DNA of 64,000 nt from positions 62,001 to 126,000 of the forward strand of contig NZ_DASRBQ010000056.1 in assembly GCF_035653575.1 (NCBI RefSeq), in the 5' to 3' direction. Below are positions 10,301 through 15,960 of the stretch, one piece after another (position 1 is the first letter of the stretch; each line of letters starts with the position of its first letter). The position numbers and the translations under genes are program-made. The DNA comes from Actinocrinis sp035653575. Lineage in GTDB: Bacteria > Actinomycetota > Actinomycetes > Streptomycetales > Catenulisporaceae. A model generated the notes under the pieces. That model was not told where the DNA came from. It searched no databases and saw only the letters and a list, made by a program, of their open reading frames with translations.

Positions 10301-11206
10301 GCGGAAGCCCACGAGCGCGGTGGCGTCTCCCCCGCCCGGATCAGCGAGCCTGAGCCCTGATATCCGCGGACCGGCGCTGGTCAGCTCGCTGTCCACGATC
10401 ACGTGGTAGCCGCCGGTGTGGTAGACGTCGGTGGGCAGGCCCTCGTCGTCGTGCACGAAGGTGATCCGGTTGCCGTTGCGGTCGCTGATCGCCTGCACCG
10501 GCCGGGACACCTCTGGCGTGGGGCCGGGCGGGAAGTGCAGCGTGCGGCCGGATTCCGGCTGCGCGATCAGGATCGTGTCACCGGCCCGGTCCCAGCGCAG
10601 CGGCCAGCGTGCGCCCTCGCTCGGCAGCACCTCCTGGCCGGGCTGGGTCGGCACCTGGTAGTGCAGCACCACGCCGTCCGGTGCCGCGTAGTGGATGCCG
10701 TCCTCGTCGATCTCAACACGCTGATCCAGCGTGGAGGCCCAGGAGCGGCCGAACCAGCGGCCCCGGCGATAGTCCGAGCGGTGCATCCGTTCCAGCACCA
10801 GCGGCAGCACGCCGGGCAGCGCGAGATCCTGCTGCGGGAGGAACATCTGCCCGCTGACCAGGTCAACTGGATCGTCGCTCGCGCCCTGCGCGCCGGGCAC
10901 CTGCCCGTCCGTCACCTCGTTGCCGCCGCCGAGCGGCTCGGGTTCACCGCCGCCGCCGGACAGCCCGCCGGACCCGGTGACCTCGGATTCCGCGCCGCTG
11001 AGCGAGCCTTCCGCGTCGCCCTTGCCGATGCCCTCGATCTTCGCGACGATCCCGGCCTCGTTCTCCACGTGCGCCGCGGCGGACTGCTCGAGCTTCTCGC
11101 CGATCTCCCCGAAGTGCTTCGGGACCGCCTCGCCCACCTTCTCGATCGACTCCAGGACCGGCTTGGCCATGTCCTGCTCGACCACCTCGACGATCTCGTC
11201 GCTCAT
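7328..11206 (-). CDS. Rhs/YD-repeat polymorphic toxin
   Basis: A large toxin-delivery protein of 1292 residues. Residues 1-110 are helical and acidic with a Gly/Ser linker. From about 110 (DPVDLVSGQMFLPQQDL, a DUF6531-type start) there are many YD repeats of the form YDxxGR-x-L, expected to build a closed beta shell. The Rhs core ends with FRYYDPSTGAYASPDPLGL and the boundary near DNPLAAFDPLGLAPYTPPPG. The remaining ~125 residues are the variable tip and carry GSEIEKG, ADFQIGSGNYNVDVTGG and DHGDQIMQYP, which could be a restriction-endonuclease-like nuclease; that is a guess. It overlaps the upstream WXG-like gene by 4 bases (ATGA). Export by a type VII route is inferred. Confidence 0.88.
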   Translation of the reverse strand: MSDEIVEVVEQDMAKPVLESIEKVGEAVPKHFGEIGEKLEQSAAAHVENEAGIVAKIEGIGKGDAEGSLSGAESEVTGSGGLSGGGGEPEPLGGGNEVTDGQVPGAQGASDDPVDLVSGQMFLPQQDLALPGVLPLVLERMHRSDYRRGRWFGRSWASTLDQRVEIDEDGIHYAAPDGVVLHYQVPTQPGQEVLPSEGARWPLRWDRAGDTILIAQPESGRTLHFPPGPTPEVSRPVQAISDRNGNRITFVHDDEGLPTDVYHTGGYHVIVDSELTSAGPRISGLRLADPGGGDATALVGFRYDPLGRLTDLLDSSGRPLVFEYDRDDRVTGWIDRNGNRYEYEYDDSGRVVSANGTGGYLAATFAYDLEARTTTVTDSLGYPTVYHWNERGQTVRVVDPLGAETVTEQDRYNRLLAVTDALGRTTRYVRDEHGDPVRIERPDGSALQITYNESRLPTAVLVPGGALWQYAYDERGNLTVVTAPDGAVTTYEYDERGAMIAQTDPLGQVTRFEANSAGLPVATTAANGSHARLQRDAFGRVSSVTDALGAVSTMGWTVEGAPAWRVLPDGTRQEWTYDGEGNLVEYRDPIGGTARTEYGPFDKPIARTDQFGAVYRFGYDTELRLVSVTNAAGLSWRYEYDAADNLVAETDFNGRALTYRYDTARQLIERVNGAGQVVTYSRDSLGRVVEREADGSVYRLVYSPAGHLIHAESPDSTLDYTRDALGRILTETVDGRTLINEYDAAGRRIRRTTPSGAVSQWTYDAVGLPATLTTANSALTFQHDAIGQETLRYVGAGAAIAQSFDAAGRLAAQSVWAYDQTGSGQEPTLLQQRAYTYRPDGYLTELTDQLRGARSFNLDPLGRVTAVQAATWSETYAYDALGNLAQATAPGDEESRGELEHEGTLVRRAGRVTFEHDGQGRLVRATRRTLSGQTKQWQYTWNADDRITQVITPDATWRYIYDPIGRRTAKQRLDGEGAAGAVVEEITFAWDGSRLAEQASTAVDGTTTAVSWDWEPGGYRAVTQTRRSWAATAPQTEIDAAFYAIIADQSGMPTELVAPDGRIAWHTTTSLWGTPITAPGAETDCPLRFAGQYHDAETGLHYNYFRYYDPSTGAYASPDPLGLGPAPNHYRYVDNPLAAFDPLGLAPYTPPPGSKASLSAADQASYDTLRQAVDRSAARTPAQIRANLSPAQIARGQQEPYLQRMFVGSEIEKGAANDPAVLGDPNITHLGTSSPGQQVADFQIGSGNYNVDVTGGSASSYNTHMNRPYIDHGDQIMQYPTISDADLKQIFK

Positions 11207-11931
11207 GAGAAGTTCAGCGCTCCCGCGTTCGCCGCGAAGGTCTGCGCGTGCCCCGCGACCGTTTCAGCGTGCTGTCTCATCGCGGCGGCGTGCCCCTTGA
11301 CCAGTTCGGTGTCGATCGAGAAGCCGGCGCCGACGGATCCGCCGCCCCCGGACACGCCGAGCGCGCTTGCCGCCGCCTGGAATACCAAGCCGCTGACCGC
11401 CGCGGAAACCTTGTCCATCAACGGTTTGACCGTCGCCTCGATCACCTCGGCCACGATGTGCTGGATCAGCTGCTGCTTGAGGAACTCGACGATCTTCTTT
11501 CCGGCCTCGATCACCAGGGCCTCGGCGGCCTCCGCGATGCCGAGGGTGGCCACCGCGGCGGCTTGGTCGGCGATGAACGTCGCGGCCATCACGACCAGTT
11601 CCGCGATCGCCTCGACCTTCATGCCGATGATCACGTCGGCGGCCGCATCGAGCGCGTCGGCCACGACGTGGCAGCCGTCGACCAGTTCGGTCAGGTGCTG
11701 CGTCGACGTGCTCGACCACTTGGCCAGCAGCGCCTCGTATCCCGCGCCCTGATACGCCTGGCCGAGTTGTTGCACCGTGTTGTGTGCCTGCTGGTGCGCA
11801 TCCTGGAGATTGGTGGCGAACTCGCGCACGTGTTGTCCGAATTCGCGCACCTTGTCCTCGTTGATCATCGGCCAGTTGATGCCGATGAAGTTGAGAAACT
11901 GCGCCACCTCGCTCGGAAGCTCGATCGCCAT
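11203..11931 (-). CDS. WXG100-like/CpnT-N-type protein partnered with the Rhs toxin
   Basis: A helical protein of 242 residues. The start (MAIELPSEVAQFLNFIGINWPMINEDKV...) matches the N-terminal domain placed before actinobacterial polymorphic toxins (CpnT/WXG100_2 type): a Trp in a helix-turn, a long heptad-rich helix (residues about 25-75), then an Ala/Val-rich helical hairpin (about 90-150) and a Gly-rich linker. No catalytic motif is seen. GGGGAGG precedes the ATG. The stop overlaps the Rhs ATG by 4 bases, so the two are coupled. It likely targets or chaperones the Rhs protein for type VII secretion; no ESX core genes are in the window. Confidence 0.75.
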   Translation of the reverse strand: MAIELPSEVAQFLNFIGINWPMINEDKVREFGQHVREFATNLQDAHQQAHNTVQQLGQAYQGAGYEALLAKWSSTSTQHLTELVDGCHVVADALDAAADVIIGMKVEAIAELVVMAATFIADQAAAVATLGIAEAAEALVIEAGKKIVEFLKQQLIQHIVAEVIEATVKPLMDKVSAAVSGLVFQAAASALGVSGGGGSVGAGFSIDTELVKGHAAAMRQHAETVAGHAQTFAANAGALNFS

Positions 11932-12044
11932 CCCGTTGCCTCCCCGTTGCGCTGGCGAACGACTGCTTCCGGCGAGTCTCGCAGAGTGCTCCGTTGCTGT
12001 CCACGGTTCTGAATCCGTTGCTCGGCGCGGGAAAGAGCGATATG

Positions 12045-13871
12045 TCAGCCCACTGAGATAGGCGCGGGAGCAGGACGGCGGCCGACGAGTTCGGCGTACT
12101 GCGGGCAGCGCGCGGCAAGCTCCGCGTGGGTGCCGAGTTCGGTGCGCTCGGCGTCGAGCAGCAGCACGCGGTCCGCGCGCCGGGCCGAGCCGAGGCGGTG
12201 CGCGACCAGGACGACCGCGCCTGGCCTGCTGCGGAAGGCGGCCTCGGCGCGGCGTTCTGCGGCGTGGTCGAGGTGGCAGGTGGCCTCGTCGAGCAGCACG
12301 ATCGGCGCTCGGGAGAGGTGCGCGCGGGTAAGGGCGAGCAGCTGCCGCTGGCCGGCCGAGAGCAGCGCGGGGACGACGCGCGCGTCCAGGCCGCCGAGCG
12401 TGTCGAGCAACGCAGTCGAACCGACCAGCCCGGCGGCCTCGGTGATCTCAGCGTCCGTCGCGTCAGGGCGCAGATAGGCGAGATTCTCGCGGACCGTGCC
12501 CGCGAAGACGTACGCCTCCTGCGGAATGAGCACTCGAAGTTCGGGGAGCCGGTCCTCCGGGATCGAGGCGAGCGGTGCACCGAACAGGGCCACGCTGCCC
12601 GACCCGGGAGGCAGCAATCCGGCCAGCAGGTTCACCAGGGTGGACTTGCCGGCTCCACTCGGGCCGACGATCGCGAGGTGCTCGTGCCGGCCGATGCGCA
12701 GATCGAGATTCTCGACCACGGGATCGGAGTGCGGGCCGTAGCGGAAGCAGAGGCTTGATATGTCAACGGCCGCGGCGGCAGAGGGGATCCGGAGCGAGGG
12801 AACCGGGGGCGTCGCGTCGCTCGGTCCGGGTGCCGGCTCGGGCGCTGCGACCAGTCCGCCTTCGGCAAGGCGCCGCACGGCGACCGACAGCCGCAGCGCG
12901 GACGCCCCGACGCCCTGAACCAGCGTGCGTAGCGCGGGCTCCAGATTGACGGCGACGTAGGTCAGCGCTCCGACCAAGGCCCCGGCGGTCAGGCCATGCC
13001 GCAGTAACGGTCGCGCCGCGAGCAGGATCAGCAGCAAGGGGACGTTGCCGCCGAACACGACGATTGCGCGCCGCGCCGCGCCGAAGCCGGCGAGCGCGCG
13101 GCTGAGCCGGTATTGCTCGTCGACGGCCGCGCCGACGCGCGTCGCGATGAGCGGCTCGACTCCTGCGGCAGCGATGTCACGCAGCCCTTCGATCGCCGTT
13201 CCAGCGAGCGCCGCGACCCGCTCCTCGGCGAGGAAAGCAGCACGCTGCCGGGAGATCATCGGGCGCAGTAACACCGCGAACCCGAGCAGCGAGAGCAGCA
13301 GCGGCCCGACGACCAGCGCGGCGAGCGGCAGCGCGAGCGAGGCGAGGCCGATGCACACCGCGATGGCCGTGACCGCGAATTGCCGCACCACGAGCAGTTG
13401 ACCGGCGACGACGTCCCGCACCGTCTCGACCTGCCGGGTCAATCGCGCCACCGGTGCCGCGCCGAGTGGTCCGTGCTCGGCGTCGCCTCTGCACGCGCGC
13501 TCCAGCGTCCCGTGCACAAGCGCCGTGACGAGGGCGTCCCGCAACGGCTCGACGACATCGCCGAGCCGGGGATACATGGCGCGAGTACCGAGTGCGCCCA
13601 AGGCGGTGACAGCGCCGAGAGCGAGCAGCCACACCAGTCCGGTCATCGCCCGCCCGCGAAGGAAGCCCTCGTCGAGCGCGGCGGCGACGAAGCGGCCGGA
13701 GACGAGTGCGGGGGCTGATTCGAGCAGCGACCAGGCGAGTAGCGCGGTCAGTGCGCGGCGTCGGCGCAGAACCTCGGCCGTGATGAAGCGGAATCCGGCC
13801 GAGGCGGGCGAAGAGGCGGAGGCTGAGGCTGAGGCAGAAGTCACCGGGCCTGGCGTGGTGCGGCTAGTCAT
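12045..13871 (-). CDS. Lanthipeptide ABC exporter subunit with canonical ATPase (LanT2)
   Basis: An ABC exporter half: transmembrane domain (residues about 20-320, about six segments) fused to an ATPase domain. Walker A is VGPSGAGKST, the Q-loop LIPQEAYVF, Walker B IVLLDEATCHLD with catalytic Glu, and switch His in LVAHRLG. The signature is LSAGQ, not LSGGQ. This is complementary to the upstream subunit, whose Walker B and His are degenerate, so the two should form a heterodimer with one good and one poor ATP site. The ATG at 13871 overlaps the upstream gene by 8 bases and follows CTGGAG; an ATG 27 bases upstream is also in frame. It is last in the lanthipeptide operon and probably exports or trims the peptide. 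Confidence 0.85.
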   Translation of the reverse strand: MTSRTTPGPVTSASASASASSPASAGFRFITAEVLRRRRALTALLAWSLLESAPALVSGRFVAAALDEGFLRGRAMTGLVWLLALGAVTALGALGTRAMYPRLGDVVEPLRDALVTALVHGTLERACRGDAEHGPLGAAPVARLTRQVETVRDVVAGQLLVVRQFAVTAIAVCIGLASLALPLAALVVGPLLLSLLGFAVLLRPMISRQRAAFLAEERVAALAGTAIEGLRDIAAAGVEPLIATRVGAAVDEQYRLSRALAGFGAARRAIVVFGGNVPLLLILLAARPLLRHGLTAGALVGALTYVAVNLEPALRTLVQGVGASALRLSVAVRRLAEGGLVAAPEPAPGPSDATPPVPSLRIPSAAAAVDISSLCFRYGPHSDPVVENLDLRIGRHEHLAIVGPSGAGKSTLVNLLAGLLPPGSGSVALFGAPLASIPEDRLPELRVLIPQEAYVFAGTVRENLAYLRPDATDAEITEAAGLVGSTALLDTLGGLDARVVPALLSAGQRQLLALTRAHLSRAPIVLLDEATCHLDHAAERRAEAAFRSRPGAVVLVAHRLGSARRADRVLLLDAERTELGTHAELAARCPQYAELVGRRPAPAPISVG

Positions 13872-15690
13872 GCTCGGCTCCAGCACCATCGACTTCACAT
13901 CCGCCGTCTAGTTCCGGCTCGTATTCGCCGTCAAGCAGCGCCCTGTATTCGGGTTCTGCCCAAAGCTCGTGGTGTGGTGCCAATGCGCGCAAGGCGCCGT
14001 TCTCCAGCCAGGCGACCAAGTCCGCGCGAGCCGCGGCTGCTGCTCGACGTGCGATCACGATCCGGGTCCGACCTGCCGTCGCTGACTCCATCGCCGCGCC
14101 GACCCGCGCCTCGGTGACCGTGTCCAGTGCGGCGGTAGCGTCATCGAGCACGATCAGGCGAAGCCCGGCACCGGCGCGAGCCAGCGCGCGGGCGAGACCG
14201 AGGCGCTGGGTCTCGCCGCCGGAAAGCGGAGCCCGCTCCAGGGGCGTCTCATAACCATCCGGCAGCTTCCTGATAAAGCCGTCCGCGGCCGCGGCCACGG
14301 CTGCGCGCTCGACGCGCTGCGGTTCCGCGCCCAAGCCGATCGTTTCGCCGACCGTTTCGCCGAGCGGCGCGGGGCGCTCGAACGCATAGCCCACCGCGCC
14401 GCGTAGCGCCTCGCGCGAGAGCTGCGGCAGTGCGACGCCGTCGAGCGACACCATTCCGGCGTCCGGATCGATCAGCCGCCCGGCGAGCGCGGCCAGCACG
14501 CTCTTCCCCGATCCGGACGCGCCGACCACGGCCAGTTCGAGGCCGCCGGGAACCGTTAAATCAAGGTTCTCAATGACCGGGCCGTCGGTGCCCATGACCG
14601 TGACCCGTTGAAACTCCAGCAGTCCGCCGCCGGATGGAGGCAGGTCGCGGGCGCCGTAAGACCTGCGCGGCAGGTCTTCGGTCTCGGCCAGGCGCATGGC
14701 CGCACCCCGGGCCTGCGCGAGGGCCAAGGCAGCCTGGGTGGAGGAGAAGAACCCGAGGCCGAGTGCCGCGTAGCTGGCAGCGGCGAGCACCTGGCCCACC
14801 GCGAGGCGACCGGAGATGAGGCCGAAGCCCGCCACGGCCAGCACGGCGGTCTGGGTGAGCGCGAAAAGCAGCATGCTGCGCCAACCGGCGACGCGTTGAG
14901 CTCGCCACAGCGCCTTGCCGGTCGTCGACAGTTCGGGCACCGGCGTCAGGACGCGCGCGGCCTCGGTGTCCCTGGTGCCCGAGGCGCGGATCGTGCGGAT
15001 CCCGCCGAGCGCGTCGAGCAGCCGCGCCGCGATCTCGCTCTGCGTGCGCTGATATGCCGCGGCCAGATCCCCGGTCTGCCGAACGAAGGAACGCAGAATC
15101 AGTGCTCCGACAGGCACCGTCACCGCGAACGCCGTTACCAGGCGCCAATCGATCAGCCCGAGCGCGACAAGGCCGCCTGCCGACATCACGAGGTCGGCGG
15201 TCGCGTTGACGATGGCGACCGGGGCATTGGCCGCGTCCGGCGCCGCGCCGACAAGCCGGCCGACCAGGTCGCCCGGGGCGAAACACCGGGTGGCGGCGGG
15301 ACCGGCGGTGAGCAGCCGGTCCATCAGCCGTCGGCGCAGCGAGGCGGTGGCGGCGGCGCCGCAGTAGGGCTGGCCGAACTCGGATACGAGGTTTGCGACA
15401 GTCAAAGCAGCGAGCACGACGGCGAATTGCAGCACGGCACGGGTCGAGTCGTGGGACGAAGCAGCGGCCGGGGCTGGGTTCGAGATCACGGCGTCGACGG
15501 CGTGCGCGAGGGCGGCTGGGAGGAGGACTACGAGAGCTGATGCGGCGAGCGTGGAGATGGCCGTGACAGTCGTCCAGCCGAAATGCTGACGCGCGACTTC
15601 GAGCAGCAGGCGATCGGCCCGCCGTCGGGCCGCCGGGCCGGAAAGCGTCTGCGCGTTCGCCGTGCCACCACTCATCGCGACACTCATCAT
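13864..15690 (-). CDS. Lanthipeptide ABC exporter subunit with degenerate ATPase (LanT1)
   Basis: An ABC exporter half of 608 residues: transmembrane domain (about 30-340) and ATPase domain (about 365-590). Walker A is intact (VVGASGSGKSV) and the signature canonical (LSGGETQRLGLARAL). Walker B reads LIVLDDATAALD, with Asp for catalytic Glu; the Q-loop Gln is replaced (GYAFERPAP) and the switch His is missing (IVIARRAAA). These are the marks of the non-hydrolysing partner in heterodimeric exporters. AAAGGAG lies 5 bases before the first of two adjacent ATGs. It starts 119 bp after the precursor stop, beyond a strong hairpin. No C39 peptidase domain is present, so leader removal must come from elsewhere. 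Confidence 0.86.
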   Translation of the reverse strand: MMSVAMSGGTANAQTLSGPAARRRADRLLLEVARQHFGWTTVTAISTLAASALVVLLPAALAHAVDAVISNPAPAAASSHDSTRAVLQFAVVLAALTVANLVSEFGQPYCGAAATASLRRRLMDRLLTAGPAATRCFAPGDLVGRLVGAAPDAANAPVAIVNATADLVMSAGGLVALGLIDWRLVTAFAVTVPVGALILRSFVRQTGDLAAAYQRTQSEIAARLLDALGGIRTIRASGTRDTEAARVLTPVPELSTTGKALWRAQRVAGWRSMLLFALTQTAVLAVAGFGLISGRLAVGQVLAAASYAALGLGFFSSTQAALALAQARGAAMRLAETEDLPRRSYGARDLPPSGGGLLEFQRVTVMGTDGPVIENLDLTVPGGLELAVVGASGSGKSVLAALAGRLIDPDAGMVSLDGVALPQLSREALRGAVGYAFERPAPLGETVGETIGLGAEPQRVERAAVAAAADGFIRKLPDGYETPLERAPLSGGETQRLGLARALARAGAGLRLIVLDDATAALDTVTEARVGAAMESATAGRTRIVIARRAAAAARADLVAWLENGALRALAPHHELWAEPEYRALLDGEYEPELDGGCEVDGAGAEHD

Positions 15691-15714
15691 CAGACTCCTT
15701 TCCGGACGCGACCG

Positions 15715-15748
15715 GGCGTTCCCCGCGCCCGGGAGCGCGGGGAACGCC
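15715..15748 (-). terminator. Attenuator hairpin between lanthipeptide precursor and exporters
   Basis: A perfect 14-bp inverted repeat (GGCGTTCCCCGCGC with its complement, 6-base loop) lies between the precursor stop at 15810 and the exporter start at 15690. As in other lantibiotic operons, it probably allows partial termination, so that precursor mRNA exceeds exporter mRNA. Confidence 0.7.
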
Positions 15749-15809
15749 AGTCTGAGTGCTAGACCTGCCGCGGTGATCCGCGCTCAGGTCTCTCAGGCCA
15801 CTGCAGCCG

Positions 15810-15935
15810 TCAGACGCAGAGGATGACGCTCGCGGCGGACACGCAGCTGAGCAGGCTCACGGTCGAGGCGCCGCCGTGGCCGCCGTTGCGCTCGGTCGCC
15901 GGAGCTTCCAGACCCTGCAGGTCGAGGATCGCCAT
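15810..15935 (-). CDS. lanA: Class III lanthipeptide precursor (LanA)
   Basis: A 41-residue precursor, easily missed by gene callers. The leader begins MAILDLQGLE, containing the L-x-LQ recognition motif of LanKC enzymes, and ends near ERNGG. The core has two motifs, STVSLLSC and SAASVILC, each Ser-x2-Ser-x3-Cys, the pattern converted to labionin or methyl-free lanthionine plus dehydroalanine in labyrinthopeptin, SapB and catenulipeptin-type products; it ends with Val after the last Cys. AGAAAGGCAGAAG upstream supplies the ribosome binding site. The gene starts 25 bases after the LanKC stop. The product may be a SapB-like morphogenetic surfactant or another bioactive peptide. Class is secure; the exact ring type cannot be read from sequence. 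Confidence 0.9.
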   Translation of the reverse strand: MAILDLQGLEAPATERNGGHGGASTVSLLSCVSAASVILCV

Positions 15936-15960
15936 GATCTTCTGCCTTTCTGGTAGGGAA

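Noticed and set aside
10403..11752. A 449-codon + strand frame opposite the Rhs and WXG-like genes.
   Set aside because: It is the GC-rich antisense shadow of two well-supported minus-strand genes.
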